Shown one piece after another: positions 29,401-41,260 of a stretch of DNA of 64,000 nt. The stretch's first letter is position 1, and every line of letters begins with the position of its first letter. The notes beneath the pieces were generated by a model. That model was not told where the DNA came from. It saw only the letters and a program-made list of their open reading frames with translations, and did not search any database. Made by a program: the position numbers and the translations under genes. This DNA comes from Whitmania pigra (Eukaryota; Annelida; Clitellata; Hirudinida; Haemopidae). Where the stretch lies: assembly GCA_021613335.1 (NCBI GenBank), contig JAJTWR010000308.1, forward strand, positions 2,958,001 to 3,022,000, written 5' to 3'.

Positions 29401-32400
29401 ATTGTTATGAACGCTGTTTGGTATATTCAAGTCTGCAAACCATAAGAATGTCAAAATGTATGAATCAAAGATGTTGACATACCAGCATGTGATGTTTATG
29501 AAAGGAAACTTTTTAAAAAGTGTGTTGAACAAACCACCATTTGGTCTTGTATCAAGTGTTTTGTTGTGGATCCAAATTTTTTGCAAAGCTAGGTAAAATC
29601 AATTTTGAGCCACTTAGTTCTTTAGATTTCAAGAATATGTTTAGAAAAAAATGTTTTAGTCGAGAAAATGTATATTTGATAACTTGCTAATTTTGATTTA
29701 GGATGCTGAGGGAGATACTGCACTTCACGTGGCCCTCAAAAATCAGCACCATGATATAATTTCTCTCTTGTTATCTGTTCCTGGCATTGTTCTTACCATG
29801 AGAAATAAAAGAAATCAAACTCCATTCTCTTTGGCTATGACAACTCGCAACAACAAGGCTGCTTTTTCAATTCTCGACAGGTCTCCCAATGCAGCAGAAC
29901 AGGTCAGTAATTGCAATCTTAAGTTTAAAATTCTGCAAGTGAATTGCTACACACCTAATAACCATTTCTCTTTTAGTTGGACAATAAAGGAAGATCTTTT
30001 CTGCACATGGCAATCGAGTCTAAAGACCTGGAAAGTATTTTGTTTCTCATCAGCGTCGGTGTGAATGTGAATTTTCGCATTCAGGATTCATCTCATAGAA
30101 CACCTCTTCATATTGCTGTTGTAGTGGGCGATGAAATGATTCTGAGAAATCTTGTTGGTTATTGATGAATTCAAATTTATGCTTAAAATAGTTGAACTTA
30201 GTTCTCAATGAGCAAACTATTAATTTTAGCTGTTGGCTGGAGCAAGAATCAATGATGTCACTTCGCAAAAACAGAATGCTCTTCATTTGGCAGCAGTTCA
30301 CGACCAGCCTATAATCGCTTCCATTTTGATTGAAAACAAAATTGATTGCAATGCCGTAGATGATTCCTTGAACAATGGTAGTCTTAATGACATCATAATT
30401 TTTTGAGTTATCATAAGTTAAATCTTGCCTTCATCGCAGCTTTACATTTGGCATGCCAGTTTGGTCACTTAAACGTGATTAGAATCTTGTTGACCCAAAC
30501 CAACATCAATATCATTTCCTCCAATTTAAAGTTGGTCTTAAATTTGGCAAATATAATTCAGAACTTTGATGTAACTATCTTGATATAATTGTCTTTTTTC
30601 AGAGGACAGAACCCCCTTCATGTACTTGGTCGTTATGGTAAGGAGAATGCAGCTGCCATACTTGAATTTGTTGTGGAATGCTTTCCACAATATCCAATAG
30701 ATCAGGTCGATATCAACGGAAATACAGGTTGCTTCAGTCATGCATTCATTTATTTTTAGATTATGTATTTCAATAGATTTTTAAATGAGGACCAAATTCT
30801 AAAAATGTGTGTACAACAATAATAACTAATTTGTGAGGCGCCATGTGCATAGCATCAGAGGCGCCTTGTGTTCTTGCTGTCCAATGATGTCCTGAAGAGG
30901 TGAGTCTTCAAGTGGCACTTGAGCTCCATGGAGGGTTGGGCAAGGGTGGAAGTCTATTCCAGACAGGGAGAGGTATATAAGAAGCCTCCATTGATGAGTA
31001 ATGACTTGTTGACAGGTTGATACTAGATGAGTGGAAGATGAATGAACGCCGGGTGTGAAGCAGTGATGGATAATTTTATAAGGATATAAAGTTATTCACT
31101 GAAACTAGTGCTGGGTTCAAGCAAGCTTCAAAAAAATACTTAAGTAACAAGTAATTTTTAAAATATTACTTAAGTAATTCAAGTAATTTTTTAAAGTAGT
31201 TAGAGACAATATACCGAATTTTAATTATCTTATTTATTACTCATCTATAAAGAAGAATTATTTGCGGATAAAGTAGCTGCATGCAAAGCACAAAGAATCA
31301 ATCATCTCATCACTTAACGATGACCTCAACTTTAAAATAAACAGTCCAGCAGCATTGAAACACCTTTCTGCTTCAACAGAGGAGGGTGGAAGTGAGTTTA
31401 GACAATACTTCAAGATTTTGGGCCATTCCTTTGTTGCTTCGTAAAATTTCATTTCTTTCTTAATGTGTGTCAAGATATTTTCTTGAGCACAATCCAAAGG
31501 TTGATCTTCTGGCTGGCATAAAATGTCATTGAGCTCTTCTGCTTTGGACTTTTTCATAGAGGTTCCTTAGTGATGTTATGTTCAAAATTTTCAGCACTCT
31601 CATTAATAGAACCATAGAGAAAAAGCCATGAAAGAACATTTCTTGCCACTTCGATAAGCTCTCGTTTCTTTGGATAACTTAAGAGTGAAAACTCAACCAC
31701 ATGCTCATAACTGTCTGGAGCCTCTAGATATCTCACAAGGCCACAAATCTATTTATTTCTCCTTGATTCAAATCTGTCATTGACAGCTGTCAATAATTCC
31801 TGTGAAATAGCTCCTGTTTCTTCTGTCAGCTTTTTGAGAATATACTCAAAAATCTTTTCACTCTTTGAAATTGTGACATCACGTCTACAAAGAGCGGTTG
31901 CACCAACCTCAATTATTTCTAGATCCTATATTGAGCTCTATCAATGGGTGTCCTGGCTTCCAAGAATCGTTTGAGCATCTTAAGCAATGAGTTCCATCTA
32001 GTTTTGATGTCCAAGAGCAGAGAAAGTGTTTTCCCCAATTCCTTTTCACAGTTCTTTTGCAAGCAGTCATTTTTCAGGGGGCTCTTTTTGAACAGCTCTG
32101 ACTTGAAATAGTATCACTCACTGTGTCAACAAAATCTGCATTGTAATCATCTGGCAATATTACTTGCCAGGACTCATCATGTTCACTATCAGAGCTCTCA
32201 ACAATATAATACTCATGAGCTTCTTCTACTTCATTAGTGTCCTCTTCATTGTGACGTTTCTTGTATAAAAAATCACAAATTTCGAGATGCAGTCCATGTG
32301 AATAGCATATTTGGTGGATGATGCCAGAGAGCCTCCCTGCTTTGACCATTACTGAAGCACCATCTGTTACCATGCCGACATTATGATCCTGCAGGGTCAA

Positions 32401-33569
32401 TTCAAAATCTTCCAATCGTTTCTTCACAAGATTAAGACAATTCTCTGCTGCCAGTCAAGGAGGTGCCAATGCTGAAAGACTCTTGAATATGATAACACAA
32501 CAGAATTGCTCTGAGGTTGTTATAAATACAAGATCAATTTCACCAATGCTTTGAGTTGAGGTCATAATAGAAAAAAAGCATTAGGTATGAGAAATTTGAA
32601 GGCAATGGAAATGCAAAGAACATGAGATTTTTCAGCATGATGATATATTAACATGTCGAGACGGCATCCAAATGGCCTACAATTCCAGATAGCCAGAATG
32701 CAAATCATTTGAGAGAAGTAATGGGCAAAGGGAGGAAATGAATCCAAATAATAATCTTGGCTTAAAGATTTAAATGAAGTCAGATTTCCAATAAGCATAA
32801 ACAAAAAACAAAAGCCAATTCAAAATTTGTTTTATGAATGTCGATTGTATAGAATTTCACACATATGTATTTTAATGGCTCTAGCACCACCGCAAAAAAA
32901 GAAATTTTTGAATATAAGAAAAACTTGAACATTTGTTTAAGATTGCAAAGCTATTATCGGCAGTCAATGTCATTGTTATTGCCAATATCATCATGTCACA
33001 ATTTCCCAATATTTACTTTTATTTGTTATTTAACTTCCTTCATTCAGTTCTCATGTTGGCCTACTTCAATGGAAACAGCTCCCTCTGCAAATCTCTGGTG
33101 AAGTTTGGGGCCAAAATTGGAACAACAAACAAAGAAGGGATCTCTATTTTCAATGCTCCAGTAGCCACAAAGCAATTGCTCTTTAAGCTTTTAGGTACTA
33201 AATTAATTAATTTGGATATTCAAGATTGCAATATAGCTTTTGAGCTTGCATCTTTGCATACACTGCTTTAGATACATTGAGCAAAGAGCCCCCGTGGACA
33301 GATGGTGAGAATTGTCTACATTGTGACATCAGATTCAGTCTCACAACAAGGAAGCATCACTGGTTGGTATCATTCCATAGCAGCCTCAGCACTATTTCTA
33401 ACTGACCCACTCCGTATCAGTAAGGATTCACCATATTTTCAGTCGTCACTGTGGAAGACTCTTGTGTGCAAAGTGCTCAGTCAGAGACATTCCTATAATA
33501 AAGTTTGGCCTAACTAAGCCGGTCAGGGTGTGCGACATTTGCTTTGACATACTAACTATGGCAAATTGA
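23485..33569 (+). CDS. ANKFY1: Rabankyrin-5: BTB, ankyrin-repeat and FYVE protein
   Basis: Rabankyrin-5 is a Rab5 effector on early endosomes and macropinosomes that binds PtdIns3P through its FYVE finger. There are 24 coding exons: 23485-23494, 23575-23752, 23818-23936, 24009-24150, 24236-24359, 24428-24577, 24819-24984, 25070-25268, 25464-25711, 25780-25877, 26097-26319, 28222-28453, 28520-28688, 28814-28932, 28997-29059, 29228-29321, 29702-29902, 29977-30153, 30230-30377, 30440-30530, 30603-30727, 33048-33194, 33272-33362, 33443-33569. Total 3,441 nt, 1,146 aa (human 1,169). Residues 4-45 are coiled coil, 63-165 BTB, about 215-1060 ankyrin repeats, 1080-1143 FYVE. The FYVE has WTDG, RKHHCRHCGR and RVCDIC, so the lipid-binding motif is intact. 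The first exon has only 10 coding bases. Introns 11 and 21 carry transposons. The boundary of exon 5 (CCE or CE) is slightly uncertain. Confidence 0.96.
26875..27679 (-). mobile_element. Foldback-like element with minisatellite inverted repeats, in ANKFY1 intron 11
   Basis: 805 bp. Left arm 26875-27055 and right arm 27539-27679 are inverted arrays of 14/16-17 bp units (GGGGCTATTTTGTC and GGGCTGTTTTGACGCC types). Outer ends are GGCACTCCGTCATAAC and GTTATGACGGGTCACC. The flanks ATTTAGTCT and ATTCAGTCC are an imperfect 9-bp target duplication (two differences), so this is an older insertion than the two copies near 60-64 kb. The core is a hAT transposase 3' fragment in minus orientation. Confidence 0.88.
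27047..27464 (-). pseudogene. hAT transposase C-terminal fragment and 3' terminal sequence carried by the foldback element
   Basis: The frame at 27162-27464 encodes LSSSQVACERSFSKLKYVLS and an RLRNFLNQSILRSFMLMSCE stretch. This is the hAT C-terminal dimerisation domain (S-xACERSFSxLK). Past the stop lies a sequence that reads, on the plus strand, CAGGGTCGGACTGGC, which looks like a hAT terminal inverted repeat. The 5' part of the transposase is missing. In this copy the 100-codon frame is undamaged, unlike copy 60.8-61.1 kb. Confidence 0.85.
30825..31080 (+). repeat. Dispersed repeat, copy 2 (GGCGCC head)
   Basis: AATAATAACTAATTTGTGAG, GGCGCC, GTGAGTCTTCAAG, CTTGAGCTCCATG and GTCTATTCCAG in the same order as the copy at 16528-16690. 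Lies in ANKFY1 intron 21 next to a hAT relic. Confidence 0.5.
31096..32580 (-). mobile_element. Degraded hAT (ZBED-type) transposon in ANKFY1 intron 21
   Basis: Antisense to ANKFY1. In order on the minus strand: a fragment with GMVTDGASVMVKAGRLSG (catalytic Asp region) and CYSHGLHLEICDFLY at 32.1-32.4 kb, TRWNSLLKMLKRFLE near 31.96 kb, and LPPSSVEAERCFNAAGLFI at 31.26-31.56 kb, the C-terminal dimerisation motif. Frameshifts and stops separate them. The end near 31100 has CTAGTGCTGGGTTCAAGCAA and ACTTAAGTAA repeats, typical hAT subterminal sequence. This hAT family differs from the fragment carried by the foldback elements. Confidence 0.82.
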
Positions 33570-33777
33570 AGATCAAAGTCCATCATTCATTAAACTTTAT
33601 TCTTTCCCAATTTGTTAAATTTGAAATTAATTTGATCATTAGATTTTACCAATCAATAGAACACAAACTCAAAGCCTTGTGTTCTTCCATCACTTGGACT
33701 AAAATGATGTGAAGCATAAGCTCATAGCATGAATAGACTATGATCCTGCCATTGTCTAAACACATAGGCCAAATTAA

Positions 33778-33783
33778 AATAAA
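33778..33783 (+). terminator. Probable ANKFY1 polyadenylation signal
   Basis: AATAAA 209 nt past the ANKFY1 stop, before the convergent gene ending at 34079. Confidence 0.45.
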
Positions 33784-34078
33784 GATCAAAGCAAGCAAGA
33801 GAAGTTAAGGGCTTTAACAAAGATCTTAGAGGTGTAGAAAATGCAGTCATCTCATTCAAACATTTTTACATACATGCTGTTAATAAAATGAGATGCAAAA
33901 ATCTTCAATTTTTGGGGAAAATAGCATCTCAGTGGTAAGCATGGCATCTTTTCCTATCACAAAAAAGTGCATGGCAACCCCACACACCTCATGTGTGCAA
34001 TTTAGATTCATCATACTCCTGTAAGTGTTCAAATTCAATTGAAAAAGTTTGCAGGAGAAAAGCCTGAAACTCCTGTCA

Positions 34079-36578
34079 TTAGTTGCTGTGATTGTAAAGT
34101 ATGTAACCTACAAAGGAATAAAGTGACCATCAAATACCATCCACAGCACAACAAAAATACAAACGAACCTTTGCTCTTAATTACTTCTTGATAAGCTAAA
34201 ATTAAAAAACTTTAATGAGTAATTTTAACTTAAACTGAATGAGTCTAACAATTTGTAAATCACTTACTTGAATTCATAAATGCTTGGGCATGCTTCAAAT
34301 TGAAAGCTGATTTAGGTTTTGACAAAGATTCTGACTTTTTTGCAAGGGGCATTACGCACACTCTCGGTTTTGTTGGTTCCTCATCAGCCTTGAAATTTGT
34401 ATCTGCTATAAAAGGTTTGGAAGAGCATCCAGTGGCTGGAAATTCACTTCTATCGGGCGCAGATAGACATGGAACTATGTCTTGACTTTCACAATTTCGA
34501 AGGAAAGTCTCGGCAATGACTACAGCTGAGCTCTTGACATTTCTTTGAATGTGCCAACAATTGGAAAGCTCTGATAACTTTGGAGTGACTTGTTCTGGCA
34601 ATTCAGCCATATTTTGAGAGATTTTCTTTGGTTCCACATTGATTAATTTTGTTTGTGACGGCAATGAATCTTTTTCTTCAACGTGATTCTTAATGGATGG
34701 GCGACTTTTACTTTTTGGAATGTTTTGTTCAGCAACATGAATATTCCCTTTAACATACATGTTAGCTTCATTTTTTTTACTTTTGCTGCATAATACAAAT
34801 GGAGATTTGTCCCCAGAGGATGCAAGACCAGGCATGCATGAATTTTTGGAGACTGACTTTCCCAAGCCATTCGAACAGACTGTTTTCTTGAGTTTCTTTT
34901 TCTTTCTAACTACAGAAAATTGGTCACAATCACCAAATGAATCTCTTGAAGTACTGACAGGCTTTGGCTCGTCTTCTGAAACTGTCGACTGAAGTGCGAG
35001 ATCACATTCCTCAGAGCAATTCTTTGATGGTTTTACTTCTTGGCTTTGGTTACACAAATCACTTAATTCTATGCTTTTCTTCCCACAGCTAGATTCAATC
35101 ACTCTTTGGAAATCATTTAATAGTTCAATTTCTCTCTGTTGAGTGGGATTTTTGGGCAGATCACCCTCCAATGAGTCTTTTTTTGAAATCCTTTTTTTAT
35201 GTTTTTTGCTACTTTTGCCTGATTTTGTATGGGAAGACACTTTTACATCCTTATTAATAAAATTAATAATTTCGTCCAATGGAATGTTGCCTTTATAATC
35301 AGGCACTTCATTTGAACTAATGCTTTCTTCCAATTTTTTTTGCGTCTTCTTCTGTTTCCTATTAAGCATTTCTTGATATTTTTTTGACTTACTTTCTTCG
35401 GAAGATTTCTGAACCTCGTGGTCTGCATCCTTTGCCACTTCACTAGGACAAGAATAATCGACATTCATTGCACTACCTAGCGTGCCTGCAAAGAAAGAAA
35501 TATTTAAAAATAAGTTGTCTTTATCATATCTTAAAAACATGAAAAAAAAGCAACCTTCATGTGAGGAAACGGTGTTCATCTTATTTACATCGGGACATTT
35601 TTGGGTTTGTGCATCTCGATATGTTGAACAAGCACGTTCATGGGTGGGCTCTTTGTTTCTCTTCAGATAGAGTGGATTCGCATTGTAAAGGAACTCATCT
35701 TTATAACTTGGTACCAGCAGGGAAGGTTTGCTTGTGACTAAACTTCTATTTATATCACAAATAACAGAATGAACCATATTGCGATCATTTTTCGACTTCT
35801 CATTATAGGAATGTTTCGACATATCATTCAGCTTGATAAAACGTTTTAAATCTGAACTCGATGTAACATCACTGCCAGATTTATTGGGTGATTTGTCTTC
35901 AGTCAAAGCTTGCATAGAAATACAACTTGGGACTGAACCATCCGGCATATGATTATCTGAAAATTTGGGCTCACAGCTACTACTATTATCATTAATTGTT
36001 CCATTTCCGTGTAAACCGATGGAAGTTACGTGGCTAGTCATATTGTTCGATTTGCATGAATCAGAATATTTCGAATAACTGTTATCAAGCTCATTGCCAT
36101 TTGGATCATCTATAAATGAAAAATCCACCTCATATCTTTCTTCAACATGCTCAGGTACAGTGACACCTTTGTCATTATCACTAGAGCTTGGTTTACTTTT
36201 TGTGGCTGGTAACATCTTTTCTTTGAGAATTGCCCACTGTCGCTCAATATAATTTGAGTTTTCCCTAAGTGTGCTGCTGACCAAGCTATTAGAGCTAATA
36301 TGAACAATAGAAGTCCCAGTTTGGGAATTGTAGTAACTGTTAGAAGAGGCTGAATGTGCCATAGAAGAATCAGCATGACAAAAGCGGTTACCAAACGAAG
36401 AACTCGCTTTGCGAAAATTATTTGAGACCGACGTATCGTTGATAATAAAGCGCTTGGCGTTTTCTGATTGAGATGACCTAGAACTAACTTCATTACAAGT
36501 AGTGATAACATCTTCAAGATTGTTCAGTTTTCTAACTGGATTTGCTTCGGCATAATCTTTGCAATCATCATGCTGCAT
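34079..36578 (-). CDS. Ser/Lys-rich protein of unknown function, possibly nuclear
   Basis: Four coding exons: 35555-36578, 34268-35485, 34169-34195, 34079-34107; 2,298 nt, 765 aa. The start is MQHDDCKDYAEANPVRK. The protein is mostly disordered, Ser/Asn/Lys-rich, with several basic clusters such as GKSSKKHKKRISKK and RKKKKLKKT that could be nuclear localisation signals. A helical acidic-basic block (MLNRKQKKTQKKLEES then IPLDEIINFINKDVK) recalls the C-terminal region of FAM193 proteins, but I am not sure. Intron 1 is only 69 nt, a multiple of three, and has no stop, so unspliced RNA would add 23 mostly hydrophobic residues. The last two exons (27 and 29 coding nt) rest only on good splice sites and matching phase; the gene might instead end in another way. 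Tail to tail with ANKFY1. Confidence 0.72.
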
Positions 36579-39128
36579 TTCTTACGTTACGAACATCACT
36601 CAAACATTTCTGAAGTGTAACAAAATTCGAGATAAATAACCAGCACTGACATTGATGCAGAAATTTCGAAACTTACACTTGAACATGTGATGAGAGTAGG
36701 CATAAAAAAGTTTCAAAAATGCGAAATTTCAAGTAATAAATTATTTGGAAAAGTCAAAAGAGCGGCACAGCAGAACGTCCCGAATCCTACCGCCCCACCG
36801 CAGACCCCAAAACTAAACAAGTCAAAAACCCATGCAAGGTACCATCACGCAGTCTAGAAATTAAAGCGCTAAAAAATGTAATTTAACAGAGAAAACGCAC
36901 TTTTAACAGTTATATTTATTTATATAATGTGATGCTGATTTACAGAATAAAACAACATTTATCCTTACATTTCATAGAAATTATTTAAATCAATTATTTT
37001 GTCATTTCCCAAAACAACCGGAAAGAAATTATTTTTTTGCAGCGTCAGAGACAGTTACTAAAATATGTGTTATCATCATTATATATAGAGAATCGAACGA
37101 CCAAACTTGCATGAATATTTAAGCGTTGCTTTATAAAAAAAAAGGTCGTGATAAAACATCAGGTAATAACATAGATTCCTTGATAAAATTAACGAGGTGA
37201 GCTGTTCTCACTAAAAAAAAAACTGAATTTTGGAGTTTGAGTTCAGGTATGGGAGTCATAAGCCTCTGCATGACGCATTACCCCAAATAGCAAGAAGGGT
37301 ATGTGCCTCGTCGTGCTTTTTCGCCTTGCGTGGCCTACGTCTAGCGATACCTAAATACTATTGGCGTCAGTTCTGCCACATTGGCATTGGCATAATTGAA
37401 CAAGCCGTTTTTGTCACCGAATTTCTTGAATTTAGACTCGTTTAAATATTTAAAGGGTAAAACCGTGCAGCTCGGACGGTTTTACCTATTTAAAGTAATT
37501 GACTTTTGAATTAATCATAATTCATGTGGAATGGGAGGTGATGGAAAATGACTAAATAAAAAAATGGCTTGATAACGACGATATCAGTAGGCAAATGATT
37601 ATTTTATTATTTTCAGTAATAATCATTTGGCATTAAGTTTCAATCTCATAAGTAATTTTGAGTATCACTATTAACAATATTCTACTAATTTGCTCTGGAA
37701 GGGCTCTAAGATAAAAAAAAAACCAGTTTAATGCTGTTTGATGCACTGGATCACAGCATTCACAACAAATTTTAAAGACTATTCACACAATTACAACTTA
37801 AAAAAATCCGACCAACTATTTACAGTAATATAGTGCTTATATCACAGGTTTTTAAAATAATGACAATAAACATTGAGATTCTTTAAATGCTTAATCTGTG
37901 AAATGGCCATATCTCTAAGATGATGATGATGAATTTGACAGATGTACATCTTATCAAAATAAATATTTCTTTGTATCTATCGATCAAATAAAACCATTAT
38001 GTTGGAAATGCTCTTGAAAAAATGAATTGATTCATCTACTTCAAATCCAGATAACACCAAAATGACTTTATTAGCATTGTTATTAGCCATTTCAAAGTTG
38101 ATGTGTAATATGAAATTGCATTAGTAACTAATGAATATTAGGTTTCATAAAATAAAAATCAACTGCTTCTAACCAGTAATCATCATCCTGCATATTTTTG
38201 AAACTGGAGGCCACCAACATTTTCTTTCATCCCAATCTCCAAGAATCTGATACAACTTCAAACTTTTGTTCACAAAAACTCCACAATGTAAAAGTAACCC
38301 AATCTGAGGGACGTTAAGTCATTATTGCTACTGGTTCACAAAATAGATAGAGATAAATTAGAATTACCAAATTAAATATTGTTATTATCTCCCAAAACAT
38401 TTTTTTTTTAAGTTGGCTAATGATATTGTGTACTGATGATTGCAAGAGTTTTTCTTCAACTTCAGATAAATCATAAAAAGCGTAACTTTAGGAGTCAGTA
38501 CAAAAACACTTCATTTCGGAAGCCCTGAGAATCCCTGACTTAAAACAAAAAATAGACATCTCACCTCATTGAGCATTTGCCCCCTGGAAAATCTGAAATT
38601 ATGTACCCTCAAACAGCCTGCGAGAACATTGGCAAAGGTAACCCTGCCTAATTAAGAGGGGTGGTATCTAGAAAATTTTCTAAACAAAAAGTTTGCAAAG
38701 AACATTAACCAGGACGGTCAAACTGCAACAAGAGCTGTATTAATGAGCCCAGTTGTCATACCTGATGACCCCTATGAGCAACTGCACAAAACTTATATCA
38801 AAACTGAATTACCAATTCGTTGAGCCAACTTACACATCAGCTTTGCAAGATGTAAACCACATGAAAAATTCCAAACCCATGAACAACCACTTTCAAAATA
38901 ATAAAAAACCCACCCAATTAAATCAAACCCAGCACTGGAGTAGTGCAAGCAAACATACATTTTTTAGAACAAACCATGGAGTCAATGTAAAATTTTATTG
39001 CTGCACAATCCATTGAAAACTCAAAAATTCACACATTGAAAAAATCCAATTATCAAAACAAAATTTTGCTATTTTTATGGCATAAAGTTGATTTCAAAAC
39101 AAATGCCAATTCTTAATGAGTCTTCTCA
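36579..39128. other. Intergenic, including aldolase 3' UTR
   Basis: 2.5 kb without a supported gene. The right end is the aldolase 3' UTR. ORFs at 37230-37445 and 38753-39016 have no family features. No repeat was recognised. Confidence 0.45.
38994..38999 (-). terminator. Aldolase polyadenylation signal
   Basis: AATAAA on the minus strand, 130 nt past the aldolase stop codon. Confidence 0.6.
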
Positions 39129-40701
39129 CTAATACGCATGATCTTTGACAAATAGGGACTGGCTAGCGGCCGATCCAGCCTCTCCTCCATGATATTTTCC
39201 AACAGCAGCCAATCCATTTGCCTGGAAAAATAAGCCAAATATCAGTACATTGAACATAAAGAGAAAAGTGTAATTAATGTCATTGATGCTTACTTTGGCT
39301 CTCTTAAGGAGTTCTTGCTGTGCAGTCTGAACATTTTCAGCTTTTCCCTTCCATGCACTGATAACAGAAGCCTGGAGAGCCCTTCCATAGCTGAAGGTCA
39401 GAGCCCACGGTCTATGGAGGGATACATTATTGATCGCATTCAAGTGGATGGTGGCATCCTCCTCAGACTGACCTCCAGACAAAAAGGTCACTCCTAAACA
39501 CGAGGGAAAATTTATCATAAGTCACAAAGTCAATTATTAATTCCAGCACTAAAACAATGAAGATCTTTACAAATATTACCTGGAACAGCAACAGGAACAG
39601 TCCTTCTGAGAGCCTGAACAGTAGCTAGTGCCACTTGCTCAGGAGTATACTTTTTTGGACAGGACTGACCAGCAGTCACCATGTTTGGTTTGAGCAAGGT
39701 TCCCTCCAAGAAAATGTTGTGATCAGCCAAAGCCTTGTAGACAAATGCCAACACCTACAAATGAATTTATAGTTGTCAACCTCAATTGTGACCTAAGAAG
39801 GGCTGCTCCGTTAAACGTGTCAGGCAGATAACTGCAGTAAATAACTGCTCAAAAACGTAAATGCTCACCTGCTCGGTAATCTTCTGGGCAGTTTCCAAAT
39901 CATGGTCTCCATCGGGAAGGACTTCGGGCTCGACAATTGGAACAATTCCGTTCTGGACGAGACCAAAATCAGTTATTAACTCATCACAAAACTCAAAATA
40001 AATTTGACATAAATACCTGTTGGCAGATGGAAGCATAACGCGCAAGAACATTGGCATTCTCCAGCATGGCTTGATAGCTTGGAGTGTGGCTTGAAATTTT
40101 CAGCACACACCTCCACTTAGCAAAGTCTGCTCCATCTTTCTTATACTGAGCACACCTTTCAGCAAGACCGTCAAGGCCTGTTGTTCAGAATAACAATGAA
40201 TTTTTATAAAAATGCACAAAGGTTGCAATAAAACATTTACCAGACCTTGGGTAGTAACTTCATTATCAGTTCCAGCCAAATTCACCACTCCAGTATCAAC
40301 TTTAATTCCTGGAATGATACCATTTTCCTTCAGTACTTGAGGAAAAGTCTTGCCATCATCAGCTTTTTGGTAAAATGTTTCATGGTAGAGAATAACTCCA
40401 CTGACAGATTCAGCCAAAGCTTTGCCAGATGAAAAAAGAAGTTGACGATACTTCCTCCTGTTATCTTCAGTATTTTCGAGACCAATTGTTGCAAATCTCT
40501 TTCCAATTGTAGCTTAGAAAAGAAAGTTGCATATTTTAAAAAAGTAACAAAATGAATTTTAAAAAGGTGTTAGAAGTATCAAAAGATACCTGTGCTTTCG
40601 TCAGCTGCTAGGATTCCTCTTCCCGGTGCAACAATTGCTTTTGCAATTCTCTCCAATTCAGCCTCCTTGTCTTTGCTCAAATATTGTGCGAATCGAACCA
40701 T
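39129..40701 (-). CDS. ALDO: Fructose-bisphosphate aldolase, class I
   Basis: Cytosolic glycolytic enzyme that cleaves fructose-1,6-bisphosphate to DHAP and glyceraldehyde-3-phosphate through a lysine Schiff base. Seven exons: 40590-40701, 40246-40512, 40017-40177, 39869-39952, 39580-39754, 39294-39493, 39129-39221; 1,092 nt, 363 aa, the standard length. Visible signatures: [14 protein letters not shown] (active-site Asp), [13 protein letters not shown] (catalytic Lys of the K146 position), [27 protein letters not shown] (Schiff-base Lys of the K229 position), [11 protein letters not shown], and the C-terminal KDHAY whose last Tyr is needed for full activity. All introns are GT-AG and short. 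It is transcribed away from the CH-domain gene, with 1.4 kb between the two start codons. It is an intact, probably highly expressed housekeeping gene. Confidence 0.98.
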
Positions 40702-40935
40702 GATTAATTCAAGCAATCACCGAATCTGTGCGGACGACAATCAAACTTGCTTAAATACCGCACTTTTGCTATGTTCTAGTAGTGCATAAAACATAAGCTG
40801 ATTTAATCTGTAATTAGTCGGTTAGGCCTAGATCATGTGCCCCCATCGCTTAAACAGCTTTGTTTACATGCGAACGACCCCCAATGACAAAGAGTACAAA
40901 CATTCGCCCTTGACCGACGACTACAAGGTCATTGT

Positions 40936-41260
40936 TATATAAACCTGGAATTAACTTTATAGCAATATTACACAATCTTCTAACGAAATAATGCAATTTG
41001 TAATAATCCTACGGATGACTAGCATTTTTCATATGAAGATGAGAAGCCCATCCTACCATAATTGTGCAATTCCATTACAAACAAGCTTGGCAAAGATTAA
41101 AATTGCAATCGAAAGCGAAAACAATGTTTTAGACTTATTCTCTACCAACCTGAAATATCGTCGTCTCTCGATTTCAAACCCAAGAAGACCGAGCATTCGG
41201 TTGAAGTACAGGACTTATATAGAACCTTGCAAAGCGGCGACAAGGCTTGCTGAATAAATT
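40936..41260 (+). other. TATA-like box followed by an 88-codon ORF of doubtful status
   Basis: TATATAAA at 40936-40943 is followed about 50 nt on by ATG (40991) and an 87-residue basic frame ending at 41257 in ctGAATAAAtt, where stop and AATAAA overlap. No family resemblance. It could be a compact intronless gene, an alternative 5' exon, or chance in the aldolase/CH intergenic region. Confidence 0.25.

Noticed and set aside
35488..35554. Hydrophobic segment as a true transmembrane domain of the 34-36.6 kb protein
   Set aside because: It has clean splice sites on both ends; treated as an intron with possible retention.
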